A DNA stretch of 64,000 bases from Paraburkholderia acidisoli (GTDB taxonomy: Bacteria; Pseudomonadota; Gammaproteobacteria; Burkholderiales; Burkholderiaceae): NCBI RefSeq assembly GCF_009789675.1, contig NZ_CP046913.1, forward strand, positions 372,001 to 436,000. Direction: 5' to 3'. Every line of letters starts with the position of its first letter. Positions within the stretch are counted from its first letter, which is position 1. Made by a program: the position numbers and the translations under genes. This document shows, in pieces, positions 8,782 through 16,665 of the stretch. Under the pieces are notes generated by a model that did not search any database, had not been told where the DNA came from, and was given only the letters and a program-made list of their open reading frames with translations.

Positions 8782-10062
8782 TCAGAAGAACGTTTCGATC
8801 ACTTCCGTCACGCGATACGACGGGTCGACCATCAGCACCTGGCGCCACTTGTCGAACGTGAGGCACGGGTGCGAGATGTCGAACGCGATCATGTCGCCGA
8901 CCTTGAGGTCGGTGCCCGCCGGGATCTGCAGGTAGGCATGCTGATCCATCATCTGGAACACTTCCCAGCCTTCGCTCGCGGCCACTTCGCGCGGCGCGCC
9001 GCCCTGCGAGGGGCGATAGTGACGCGAGGGCTCCGGGAAGCCCGCATCGAACGCCGCGTCGCGCTTGCCGAAGCCGACGATCGCGCGGCCCGGCTCCGGA
9101 ATCGACTGCACGTACGCCCAAAGCTGCAACGCGGGTTGCAGCGCCACGCCCATTTCGCGCGCGACCGGGTTGCGCGTGAGGATCTGCGATTGCGCCTGCT
9201 TGTAGACGCCCACGTCGTGCGTGACGTAGCAGCCGGGGCGCAGCACCACGTCGATCGTGCCTGCCTGGGTGGCCGGCGCGAACTCCTCCGCCACCACGTC
9301 GTACCATGCCGATCCCGCGCCTGAGAGCAGCGCGGGCGAGCGCCCGAAGCGGCCCGCCGCCGCGAGTTCCTGGGTGACGTTGAGCGCGTCGCGCAGGAAG
9401 GTGCGCACTTCGCTTTCTTCCTTGAGGATGCCTTCGTAGATCTCGACGCCCGCGAGCTTGAGCGAGTCGGGATAGTTGGCGATGGCCGCGAGCACGGCCT
9501 CGCGGGTTTCGGCGTCGCGCACGCCGGTGCGGCCGCGCGGCACGCCGAGTTCGAGCAGCACTTGCAGCGTGCGGCGCGAGGCGCGGAAGAACTCGCCGAG
9601 CTGCTCGACGCCTTCCACGGAGTCGACGATGCAGAAGAACTCGAAGTCCTGATCGCTCAGCAACTCCGCGATGATCGCCATGTTGCGGCGGCCCACCAGC
9701 TGGTTCGCCATCAGCACGCGCGAGACGCCGCCGCGATATGCCGCGCGTGTCTGATGCGCGGTGGCGAGCGTGATGCCCCATGCGCCGGTGTCGAGCTGGC
9801 GGCGAAAGAGTTGCGGCGCCATCGTGGTCTTGCCGTGCGGCGCGAGCTTCACGCCGTAGCGCGTGACGAATTCCTGCATCCACTTGAGGTTGTGCTCCAC
9901 GCGGTCCGCGTAGAGCACCGCGGCCGGCAGGCTCACGTCTTCGTCGAGCAGATTCCATTCGAGGCGCGTGGCGTCGGCGAGCGGCACGCTCGCGCCCGGC
10001 ACGTTGCCGAGACCCTTGCTGTTCGGGTCGATCGTCGCACTCTGATAGTTTGTAACTTTCAT
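8782..10062 (-). CDS. PLP-dependent D-amino acid dehydratase/aldolase (D-serine dehydratase-like, fold III)
   Basis: The 426-residue protein has an N-terminal alanine-racemase-like barrel with the PLP lysine in LAPHGKTTMAP, and a C-terminal D-serine dehydratase-like domain with the metal-binding pair His/Cys in SHPCLTFDKWR. Relatives split into D-threonine aldolase, D-serine dehydratase and enzymes usually labelled amino acid deaminase. Expected products are ammonia plus a 2-oxo acid, or glycine plus an aldehyde. It is divergent from an RpiR regulator and close to a D-aminoacylase and RidA, which supports D-amino acid catabolism. The start at 10062 has GGAGCG upstream; an ATG five codons earlier is possible. 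Confidence 0.85.
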   Translation of the reverse strand: MKVTNYQSATIDPNSKGLGNVPGASVPLADATRLEWNLLDEDVSLPAAVLYADRVEHNLKWMQEFVTRYGVKLAPHGKTTMAPQLFRRQLDTGAWGITLATAHQTRAAYRGGVSRVLMANQLVGRRNMAIIAELLSDQDFEFFCIVDSVEGVEQLGEFFRASRRTLQVLLELGVPRGRTGVRDAETREAVLAAIANYPDSLKLAGVEIYEGILKEESEVRTFLRDALNVTQELAAAGRFGRSPALLSGAGSAWYDVVAEEFAPATQAGTIDVVLRPGCYVTHDVGVYKQAQSQILTRNPVAREMGVALQPALQLWAYVQSIPEPGRAIVGFGKRDAAFDAGFPEPSRHYRPSQGGAPREVAASEGWEVFQMMDQHAYLQIPAGTDLKVGDMIAFDISHPCLTFDKWRQVLMVDPSYRVTEVIETFF

Positions 10063-10236
10063 TTCCGTTCGCTCCATACGGTCCGGTGTATTCGTCTTTA
10101 TGCCTGATTTTGCCTTGATTTCGCCAATCCCCGGCAATGCGGGAAGGTTCGGCGTTGACTCAGCGATAGTACACAAAGTAACATCGCCTCGTGAAATGTT
10201 ATTTACTAACAGCGTGTCTCTGACCGGCATTCCCGC
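10063..10236. promoter_or_regulatory. Divergent promoter region with candidate RpiR operator
   Basis: This is the control region shared by the dehydratase (leftward) and RpiR (rightward) genes. It contains AGTAACAT (10177-10184) and, 10 bases on, ATGTTATTTACT (10195-10206), an imperfect inverted repeat standing out from GC-rich DNA. It could bind the adjacent RpiR protein. The assignment is inference. Confidence 0.4.
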
Positions 10237-11211
10237 ATGAATCTCGCCACCGACCCGGCCCGCTTCGACATCGTCGCACGCATTGCGCAGTGCGTGCCCG
10301 GCCTGCGTCCCGCCGAGCGCGACGTGGCCGCGTTGATCCTCGACGATCTCGCGGGCGCCGCGCGCGCGAGTATCGGCGAACTCGCGCGGCGCGCGGGCGT
10401 GAGCGTCGCTTCGGTCACGCGTTTCGCGAAAGCCGTGGGCTGCGCGGACGTGCGCGAACTCAAGCTGCGGCTCGCGCAGGCCGCGGCCGTTGGCGAGCGT
10501 TTCCTGCGCGGCACGCGGGCCGTCGACATGTCGCGCGACGGCGCGGCGGGTGCCTCGGGCTGGCACGCCGACGCCCTGATCGATCCGCAGGCCGAACCCC
10601 ACGCTGTCGCGCAGGCCGAGCCGCTCGCCACGCGCGTCTACGAAGAAGTGCACACGGCGCTCGCGCGCAATCACGAACTGCTGCGCCAGGCGCCGTTTGC
10701 CGAAGCCGCCGCCGCGCTGGGCGCCGCGCGCATGATCTACGTGTTCGGCATGGGCGGCGGTTCGAGCGCACTCGCCGACGAATTGCGCTTCCGGCTCGTG
10801 CGTCTCGGCCGTCCGGTCGCGTCGTATCAGGACAGCCTGCTGCAACGCATGGTGGCGAGCACGCTCGCGCCCGATTGCGTGGTCGTTGCGTTGTCCGTAA
10901 CAGGTCGCGTGCCCGAGTTGCTCGATGCGTGCCGCATTGCGCGCGATTACGGCGCGAAACTCGTAACGATCACCGCGCCCGCCTCGCCGCTCGCCGCGCT
11001 GGCCGACTGGCTCGTGCCCATCGTCACGAGCGAAACCGATTTCATCTACAAGCCGTCCTCCTCGCGTTACGCGATGATGATGGCGCTCGACGTGCTCGTG
11101 ACGGAGCTGGCGCTCGCGCAGCCCGAAACGAGCCGCGAGCTGTTGCGCCGCATGAAGCACACGCTCGACGCGCATCGCGGCGGCGGCGAACGCCAGCCGC
11201 TCGGCGATTGA
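10237..11211 (+). CDS. RpiR/MurR-family transcriptional regulator
   Basis: The 324-residue protein has an N-terminal RpiR helix-turn-helix domain (about residues 10-85: RPAERDVAALILDDL, then RRAGVSVASVTRFAKAVGC) and a C-terminal SIS sugar-isomerase-like ligand domain (about 145-290: YVFGMGGGSSALADEL, ALSVTGRVPELLDA). An Ala/Gly-rich insert separates them. RpiR proteins usually sense phosphosugars, but here the neighbours are D-amino acid enzymes, so the ligand may be an amino-sugar or amino-acid derivative. It is divergent from the dehydratase gene and upstream of the deacylase and ridA genes, and probably controls all of them. Confidence 0.9.
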   Translation: MNLATDPARFDIVARIAQCVPGLRPAERDVAALILDDLAGAARASIGELARRAGVSVASVTRFAKAVGCADVRELKLRLAQAAAVGERFLRGTRAVDMSRDGAAGASGWHADALIDPQAEPHAVAQAEPLATRVYEEVHTALARNHELLRQAPFAEAAAALGAARMIYVFGMGGGSSALADELRFRLVRLGRPVASYQDSLLQRMVASTLAPDCVVVALSVTGRVPELLDACRIARDYGAKLVTITAPASPLAALADWLVPIVTSETDFIYKPSSSRYAMMMALDVLVTELALAQPETSRELLRRMKHTLDAHRGGGERQPLGD

Positions 11212-11213
11212 CG

Positions 11214-11250
11214 CGACTGAAGAGACTGAAGCGATTGAAGCGATTGAAGC
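11214..11250 (+). repeat. Short tandem repeat before the deacylase gene
   Basis: Four near-copies of a 9-bp unit (GACTGAAGA, GACTGAAGC, GATTGAAGC, GATTGAAGC) fill the gap between the RpiR stop and the deacylase ribosome binding site. Confidence 0.6.
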
Positions 11251-11269
11251 CATCCTTAGGAGAACGCGC

Positions 11270-12799
11270 ATGCATTCGCATCCCGAAGCCGCCGACACGC
11301 TGATCGTCGGCGCCATGCTCTACGACGGCACCGGCGCGCCGCCCGTCGAGCGCGACGTGGCGTTGCGCGACGGCCGCATCGCCGCGATCGGCAATCTTTC
11401 GAACTGGCTCGCCGAAACGGTGATCGAGGCCGAGGGCCGCGCGCTCGCGCCGGGTTTCATCGACGTCCACACGCACGACGACACGCACGTGATCCGCGCG
11501 CCGCAGATGCTGCCCAAGATCAGCCAGGGCGTGACGACGGTGATCGTCGGCAATTGCGGCATCAGCGCCGCGCCGGTCACGCTCAACGGCGATCCGCCCG
11601 ACCCGATGAACCTGCTCGGCGATCGCGCCGCGTTCGGCTATCCGACCTTCGCCGCGTATGTGGACGCGGTGAATGCCGCGAAACCGGCCGTGAACGTGGG
11701 CGCGCTGATCGGCCATACGGCGCTGCGCAACAATCATCTCGACAACCTCAAGCGCGCGGCCACGCCGGGCGAGATCGCCGCCATGCGCGCGCAGCTCGAG
11801 GAAGCGCTCGCGCACGGCGCGCTCGGGTTGTCGACGGGACTCGCCTATGGTTCGGCGTTCGAAGCGTCGACGGAAGAAGTCGCCACGCTCGCCGAACCGC
11901 TGGCCGCCGCGGGCGCGCTCTACACCACGCACATGCGCACCGAGTTCGACGCGATTCTCGACGCGATGAACGAGGCGTATCACATCGGCAAGCATGCGCG
12001 CGTGCCGGTGGTGATTTCGCACCTGAAATGCGCGGGCCCGCAGAACTGGGGGCGCAGCGAGGAAGTGCTCGCCTCGCTCGACAACGCGCGCCGCTATCAG
12101 CCGGTGGGCTGCGACTGCTATCCATACAGCCGCAGTTCTTCGACGCTCGACCTCCGGCAGGTGAGCGGCGACATCGACATCACCATTACGTGGTCGACGC
12201 CGCATCCCGAGCAGGCGGGCAAGCTCATCAAGGACATCGCCGCGGAGTGGGGCGTGTCGCAACAGGAGGCGGGCCAGCGGCTGCAACCGGCGGGCGCGGT
12301 GTATCACAACATGTCCGAGGACGACGTGCGGCGCATCCTCTCGCATCCGGCTTCGATGGTGGGCTCGGACGGTTTGCCGAACGATCCGCTGCCGCATCCG
12401 CGTTTGTGGGGAGCGTTTCCGCGCGTGCTCGGGCATTACGCGCGCGACGCGAAGTTGCTGCCGCTCGAAGAAGCGGTGCGCAAGATGACGGGGCTCTCGG
12501 CGCGGCGCTTCGGCCTCGCGCAGCGCGGCGAGCTGCACGTGGGCTGGCATGCCGATCTCGTGCTGTTCGACCCGGCGAAGGTGCGCGATGCGGCGACCTT
12601 CGAAAAGCCGCAGCAGGTGGCCGAAGGCATCGACGCGGTGTGGGTGAACGGCGTGCTTTCGTATCGCGACGGGCAACCCACGGGCGAGCGCGCGGGCCAT
12701 TTCGTCGCGCGCGGCAAGCGCGAAGGGAACGCCGAGGTGAACCCGGAAGCGAACCCAGAAGTGAACCGGGAAGCGAACCCGGAAGCGAGCGCGTTCTGA
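11270..12799 (+). CDS. N-acyl-D-amino-acid deacylase (amidohydrolase superfamily)
   Basis: The 509-residue enzyme begins with the amidohydrolase strand LIVGAMLYDGTGAPP. It has the metal motif FIDVHTHDD (about residues 63-72), the D-aminoacylase segments QGVTTVIVGNCGIS and STGLAYGSAF, and the late VGSDGLP aspartate. It releases D-amino acids from N-acyl-D-amino acids in the cytoplasm, feeding the dehydratase encoded upstream. TAGGAG lies before the ATG. The last 25 residues are a low-complexity tail of repeated NPE(A/V) units that is not part of the fold and is encoded by 12-bp repeats. Confidence 0.92.
   Translation: MHSHPEAADTLIVGAMLYDGTGAPPVERDVALRDGRIAAIGNLSNWLAETVIEAEGRALAPGFIDVHTHDDTHVIRAPQMLPKISQGVTTVIVGNCGISAAPVTLNGDPPDPMNLLGDRAAFGYPTFAAYVDAVNAAKPAVNVGALIGHTALRNNHLDNLKRAATPGEIAAMRAQLEEALAHGALGLSTGLAYGSAFEASTEEVATLAEPLAAAGALYTTHMRTEFDAILDAMNEAYHIGKHARVPVVISHLKCAGPQNWGRSEEVLASLDNARRYQPVGCDCYPYSRSSSTLDLRQVSGDIDITITWSTPHPEQAGKLIKDIAAEWGVSQQEAGQRLQPAGAVYHNMSEDDVRRILSHPASMVGSDGLPNDPLPHPRLWGAFPRVLGHYARDAKLLPLEEAVRKMTGLSARRFGLAQRGELHVGWHADLVLFDPAKVRDAATFEKPQQVAEGIDAVWVNGVLSYRDGQPTGERAGHFVARGKREGNAEVNPEANPEVNREANPEASAF
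12733..12790 (+). repeat. 12-bp coding repeats in the deacylase C-terminus
   Basis: Near-copies of GAAGCGAACCCG/GAGGTGAACCCG encode alternating (E)ANP and (E)VNP/VNR units at the end of the protein. Confidence 0.6.
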
Positions 12800-12935
12800 A
12801 CGTGTTCAACGCGATGCCGCATGCGATCGCGATGCGCTTCCGTATCGGCATCGCATTCGGTATCGACACATTTCGACCCTCGGCGCGCCTGGCCCACGAA
12901 GCCCGGCGCGCCGCACGATCTCAAAGGAGCAAACG

Positions 12936-13325
12936 ATGAAACGAATTGGAGCGGAAGGCGGCAAGGGGCAGGGCGGACAACATCTGCCGTTCGCGCGTGC
13001 CGTGGAAGCCGACGGCTGGCTGTACGTCTCGGGCCAGACGCCGATGGAAAACGGCGAGGTCATCAACGGCAATATCGTCGAGCAGTCGCACAAGGCGATC
13101 CAGAACCTGTTCGCGATCCTGAAGGAGGCGGGCTACGGCGCGGAGCACGTCGTGCGCTGCGGCGTGTGGCTCGACGACGCGCGCGATTTCACCTCGTTCA
13201 ACAAGGTGTTCCGCGAGTATTTCGGCGAGCATCCGCCGGCACGCGCGTGCGTGCAGTCGAGCATGGTGGTGGACTGCAAGGTCGAAGTGGACTGCGTGGC
13301 GTATAAGGCGCCGGCGGGGAAGTAA
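12936..13325 (+). CDS. RidA/YjgF family enamine/imine deaminase
   Basis: The 129-residue protein fits RidA in length and motifs: LPFARAVEADGWLYVSGQTP near the start and the conserved Arg in PPARACVQSSMV near the end. RidA proteins hydrolyse reactive enamine/imine intermediates such as 2-aminoacrylate, made by PLP-dependent Ser/Thr dehydratases. Its place after a D-aminoacylase and near a PLP dehydratase fits this protective or finishing role. AAAGGAG lies before the ATG. The 3' end overlaps an antitoxin frame on the other strand, and a terminator follows. Confidence 0.92.
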   Translation: MKRIGAEGGKGQGGQHLPFARAVEADGWLYVSGQTPMENGEVINGNIVEQSHKAIQNLFAILKEAGYGAEHVVRCGVWLDDARDFTSFNKVFREYFGEHPPARACVQSSMVVDCKVEVDCVAYKAPAGK

Positions 13326-13755
13326 CGGTTTCTTCCCACTGTGCGCTGTCGCCTGGAGAACGGCTGCCGGAGTTATCCGGCAGCCGTTTTGCTGGCTTTT
13401 TGGCCCGTGCTTTCTCTGGCGCCTTTTCTTGCTTTTTTTCCTGCGGATTGTCGTCGAGCGGCTTGCGCTCAGTGATGCTCATTTCGACTTTCATGCCAGC
13501 TGAAACGGCCATGTTGATGAGCGCGTCGAGCGAGAAGAGATCGATTTTTCCGCGAGTGAGGTCGGAGACGCGCGGCTGCGTGACGCCGAAGAGTTCGGCG
13601 GCTCGCGTTTGGGTGAGCTTGCGGCGCTTGATGTATTCCTCAAGTTCGATCATGAGGCTGCAGCGCAGTGTCATGTTCTGGGCTGCCTGAGGCGTTTCTT
13701 CGAGCGCGTCCCAGATACTCTCGAAGCGCTGATTCTCTTGCATTTTGCGGCTCAT
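13198..13755 (-). CDS. HigA-like XRE-family antitoxin with long C-terminal extension
   Basis: The 185-residue product has a Cro/CI helix-turn-helix at about residues 36-80 (YIKRRKLTQTRAAELFGVTQPRVSDLTRGK), the form seen in HigA-type antitoxins of about 100 residues. A Lys/Glu-rich linker follows (about 97-123). After that the frame simply stays open through the ridA terminator hairpin (residues about 124-134) and antisense to the last 128 bases of ridA. The tail looks like non-native sequence, so the ancestral stop was probably lost. The start overlaps the toxin stop as ATGA and has AAGGAG inside the toxin gene, so translation is coupled. Confidence 0.82.
   Translation of the reverse strand: MSRKMQENQRFESIWDALEETPQAAQNMTLRCSLMIELEEYIKRRKLTQTRAAELFGVTQPRVSDLTRGKIDLFSLDALINMAVSAGMKVEMSITERKPLDDNPQEKKQEKAPEKARAKKPAKRLPDNSGSRSPGDSAQWEETVTSPPAPYTPRSPLRPCSPPPCSTARTRVPADARRNTRGTPC
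13359..13390 (+). terminator. ridA terminator, embedded in the antitoxin frame
   Basis: A 12-bp perfect stem (AACGGCTGCCGG, six-base loop, CCGGCAGCCGTT) ends in TTTT, 34 bp after the ridA stop. The same bases encode antitoxin residues of about 124-134 on the other strand. Confidence 0.85.
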
Positions 13756-14081
13756 GATCGCAACTCCTTGACTACATCGCGGTAGCGCCGCGCGGCGAGC
13801 GACAGATCGACGAACGCGGTTCTTTCGGATTTTTTCTGAAAGCAGTGCAAGACATAAATGACTTCGCCGATCTGCGTCACGTAAATCACGCGAAATGCGC
13901 CGGAAGCGTCGCGTAGACGGATTTCCCGTGCGCCACGCCCGACTGGATTCATCGGCTTCCAGTCGTTTGGTTCGCGGCCTTCCTGCACGCGCTGTAACTG
14001 GCGACCCGCTTCCTTGCGGATGTCAGGCGGAAACTTGCAAAGATCCGCATAGCTGCTGCCGCGAAATTCCAGCGGTTTCAA
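13752..14081 (-). CDS. HigB/RelE-like toxin (phage Gp49-like family)
   Basis: The product is about 109 residues and matches the phage-derived Gp49-like/HigB family: KPLEFRGSSYADL, then VQEGREPNDWKPM, GREIRLRD-type and FRVIYVTQIGEVIYVLHCFQKKS, the RelE-fold core of ribosome-dependent mRNA interferases. It precedes its antitoxin in the operon, the order usual for higBA. No ATG fits: the frame opens at a TTG (14099), but the family starts at MKPL.F, matching a second TTG at 14081. A perfect TATAAT at 14091-14096 (minus strand) would place transcription within a few bases of that codon. Confidence 0.82.
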   Translation of the reverse strand: MKPLEFRGSSYADLCKFPPDIRKEAGRQLQRVQEGREPNDWKPMNPVGRGAREIRLRDASGAFRVIYVTQIGEVIYVLHCFQKKSERTAFVDLSLAARRYRDVVKELRS

Positions 14082-14090
14082 GTGGGTTCG

Positions 14091-14096
14091 ATTATA
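14091..14096 (-). promoter_or_regulatory. -10 box of the toxin-antitoxin operon
   Basis: TATAAT on the minus strand, within the AT-rich stretch 14090-14117. The TTG start lies 10-15 bases downstream, so the transcript may be leaderless or nearly so. No clear -35 box is seen. Confidence 0.4.
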
Positions 14097-14099
14097 CAA

Positions 14100-14603
14100 A
14101 ATTTTATATAAATTAGAGAGCGTTGAGCGGCCCGGCGCACGCCGGGAATGACATCGCTCAAGTCTCCGAACCCTTTCCCGTCAGCGCCTTTACTCACGTC
14201 AAACTCGCCTGCAACGTTGGCCGTCCGGCCAGGCGCACCATTTGCTATTGGCGCTCTTCCAATTTCCCAATATATGAGCGCCCCAATCACATATTGGAGA
14301 ACCGGAAAAAATCTGCCTACAATCCAACCCATCCGATCCGACGCGTCATGCGCGAAATGCAGCGCGGCGTCGCACAACGAGAATCGGCACAAGACACTGA
14401 GACACAGCCCGGCAGCCGCGCCTCGCGCAGCCTGCCGGCGACACCAGGAGACATCGCCATGTTGCAGCCTGCGAAGCGCGCGGCTTTCAGCCTTCCGCAC
14501 TCGAGCGCGCCAGCGCCTTGCACCGCTCTTGCCGCCTTTGCCCATGGCTCGCGCGCCGTCGTCTGACGCCGCGCCGCTCCCCCGTCTCTTTCCCGAAATC
14601 GCC
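14100..14603. other. Intergenic control region of the toxin-antitoxin and iclR genes
   Basis: No supported gene is found in these 504 bases; a rightward open frame here has no family features. The region is relatively AT-rich at 14090-14330 and holds interleaved inverted repeats at 14247-14297. Confidence 0.5.
14247..14297. promoter_or_regulatory. Interleaved inverted repeats, candidate IclR operator
   Basis: GGCGCTC (14250-14256) pairs with GAGCGCC (14276-14282), and CCAATAT (14267-14273) pairs with ATATTGG (14291-14297). ATTGG/CCAAT pentamers occur five times in 51 bases. It could be the operator of the IclR protein encoded 300 bases downstream. Confidence 0.4.
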
Positions 14604-15545
14604 ATGAACAAAGCGATGTCCCCCTCGGTTGCCGGGCACGACGAAGCGTCGGCGGCGCCCTCGCGTACGGCTTCGCGCGGCACCGGCGCCACGGGCGGCC
14701 ACGGCGGCGCCGACGAAATCGGCCTCGCCAGCTCGCTGCTCGACGGCTCGATGCAACAGGCCGGCACGCAAACGCTGCTGCGCGGCCTCGCGATTCTCGA
14801 AGCCGCCGCCGCCGGCGTGCGCGATCTGCGTTCGTTCGGCGCGGTGCTCGGCACCACGCGCAGCACCACGCATCGCCTCGTTTCCAGCCTCGTGCAAGCG
14901 CGCTATCTGCGGCAGGTGCAGGGCGGCTATCTGCTCGGCCCGAAGCTGATCGAACTCGGCACGATCGCGCTCGAACAGATGCCGCTCACGGCCGTGGCGC
15001 GCGCGCATCTGCAAGCCCTCGCCGACGAAACGCTCGACACGATCCATCTGGGCGTGCGCGACGGCGACGACGTGCTCTACATCGACAAGATTCCCGGCCA
15101 GCGCGGCCTCGAAATGCGCTCGCGCGTCGGGCACCGCATGCCGCTCGCGTCCACGGGCATCGGCAAGGCGATGATGCTCGACCTCGCGCCGCAAACGTGG
15201 CGCGAACTGTTCGACGCCTCGCGCCGCACGCTCGCGGGCGTGAGCTTTCGCCCCGACAGCAGCCTCGAACCCGAGACGTTCATCAAGCGCATGGCCACCT
15301 ATGCGGCTGGCGGCTACACGTTCGATCTCGAAGAAAACGAAATCTCGATCCGCTGCGTGGCGGCGCCCGTGCGCGACGCCTCGGGCGCGGTCGTCGCGGC
15401 GCTCTCCGTCGCGAGCACGATTCCTTACATGCCGCTCGAACGCATGGATGAACTGATTCCCGTCGTGCAGCGCGAAGCGCGCGCGATTTCGCAGGAACTC
15501 GGCTGGCGCGCGCCGCAGCCGGCTACGCGCAGGATTCGTCGATGA
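14604..15545 (+). CDS. IclR-family transcriptional regulator
   Basis: The product has an IclR winged helix (QTLLRGLAILEAAAAG, then TRSTTHRLVSSLVQARYLRQ) and an IclR effector domain (ADETLDTIHLGVRDGDDVLYIDK, RSRVGHRMPLASTGIGKA, ISIRCVAAPVRDASG). From the ATG at 14604 it has 313 residues, with about 50 low-complexity residues before the helix-turn-helix; a start near 14751 (MQQAGTQT) would give the usual family length. It overlaps dgoK as ATGA and so is the first gene of the sugar-acid operon, which it likely represses with a galactonate-type effector. Confidence 0.88.
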   Translation: MNKAMSPSVAGHDEASAAPSRTASRGTGATGGHGGADEIGLASSLLDGSMQQAGTQTLLRGLAILEAAAAGVRDLRSFGAVLGTTRSTTHRLVSSLVQARYLRQVQGGYLLGPKLIELGTIALEQMPLTAVARAHLQALADETLDTIHLGVRDGDDVLYIDKIPGQRGLEMRSRVGHRMPLASTGIGKAMMLDLAPQTWRELFDASRRTLAGVSFRPDSSLEPETFIKRMATYAAGGYTFDLEENEISIRCVAAPVRDASGAVVAALSVASTIPYMPLERMDELIPVVQREARAISQELGWRAPQPATRRIRR

Positions 15546-16618
15546 TGGCGCGCGAGAACGACGTGAAGGGTGCCGGCGCGGCGCACGATGCGACGCCGGA
15601 CCTGAGCCAGGCGGCGTTGATCGCGCTCGACTGGGGCACGACCTCGCTGCGCGCGTATCTGTTCGATGCGGCGGGCAAGGTGCTGGCCACGCGCGCCTCG
15701 ACGGCGGGCATCATGAATCTGCCGGTGCCGGCCGAGGAAGGCGGCTTCGACGTGGCATTCGACGAAGCGGTGGGCGTGTGGCTCGCTCAGGCGCCCGGTC
15801 TGCCCGTGCTGGCGGCCGGCATGGTCGGCAGCGCGCAGGGCTGGGTGCAGGCGCCGTACGTGGAAACGCCCGCGGGCGCGCAGGCGCTGGTGGACGGCAT
15901 CGTGCGGGTGCGCGCGGCCTCGGGCGCCGAGGTGGCCGTGGTGCCCGGCGTGCTCGAACCCGGCGCCTTGCCCAACGTGATGCGCGGCGAGGAAACGCAG
16001 ATTTTCGGCGCGTTGACGGCGGCTGGCACCGTATCCGGCGCGGATTCGGGCGCCTCGGGCGCGACATCGAATGTCGATGACACCGGCGACGCCCCGCCCG
16101 CGCTGATCGGCCTGCCCGGCACGCACGCGAAATGGGTCGTGGTGGAAGGCGAGCGCATCGCGCGCTTCTACACCTTCATGACCGGCGAGATCTACGCGGC
16201 GTTGTGCGCGCACACGATTCTCGGCCGCACGATGAAGCATCCCGTCGATCCCGACACGGCGGCGTTTCTGCGCGGCGTGAGCGTGGCGCGCGAGCAAGGC
16301 TGCGTCGGTTTGCTGGCCACCGCGTTCAGCGCGCGCACGCTCGGTCTCACGGGCCAGCTGGCCGCCGACGAACAGCCCGACTATCTCTCGGGCCTCGTCA
16401 TCGGGCACGAACTCGCGGGCCTCGAAGCGGCGCTGGCGCGACGCGACGTCTCGCTCGCCGCGTGCGCGCCGCAACTGATCGGCGCCGAGGCGCTGTGCGA
16501 GCGCTACCGGCTCGCGCTCGCGCAGTTCGGCTGCGACGGCGCGCGTCTGGTGCGGCACGCGACCGAGCACGGCCTCTGGCGCATCGCCGTGCAGGCCGGC
16601 CTCGTCACGCCGCGCTGA
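15542..16618 (+). CDS. dgoK: 2-dehydro-3-deoxygalactonokinase
   Basis: The 358-residue enzyme is of the DgoK type in the ASKHA kinase fold: the phosphate-1 loop is LIALDWGTTSLRAYLFD (about residues 26-42), AGIMNLPV follows, and LPGTHAKWVVVEGERI.RF.TFMTGE is the family signature. It phosphorylates 2-keto-3-deoxy-galactonate to 2-keto-3-deoxy-6-phosphogalactonate with ATP in the cytoplasm. An Ala/Ser-rich insert near residue 165 is unusual but should lie in a loop. It is translationally coupled to iclR and followed by the matching aldolase gene. Confidence 0.94.
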   Translation: MMARENDVKGAGAAHDATPDLSQAALIALDWGTTSLRAYLFDAAGKVLATRASTAGIMNLPVPAEEGGFDVAFDEAVGVWLAQAPGLPVLAAGMVGSAQGWVQAPYVETPAGAQALVDGIVRVRAASGAEVAVVPGVLEPGALPNVMRGEETQIFGALTAAGTVSGADSGASGATSNVDDTGDAPPALIGLPGTHAKWVVVEGERIARFYTFMTGEIYAALCAHTILGRTMKHPVDPDTAAFLRGVSVAREQGCVGLLATAFSARTLGLTGQLAADEQPDYLSGLVIGHELAGLEAALARRDVSLAACAPQLIGAEALCERYRLALAQFGCDGARLVRHATEHGLWRIAVQAGLVTPR

Positions 16619-16665
16619 CCCGACACATCGACAGATAGAGACACCGGAACGAACAGGACGCCGAC

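Noticed and set aside
14123..14566. Rightward open frame of 147 codons before the iclR gene
   Set aside because: No family resemblance and no ribosome binding site; it covers the palindromic control region.
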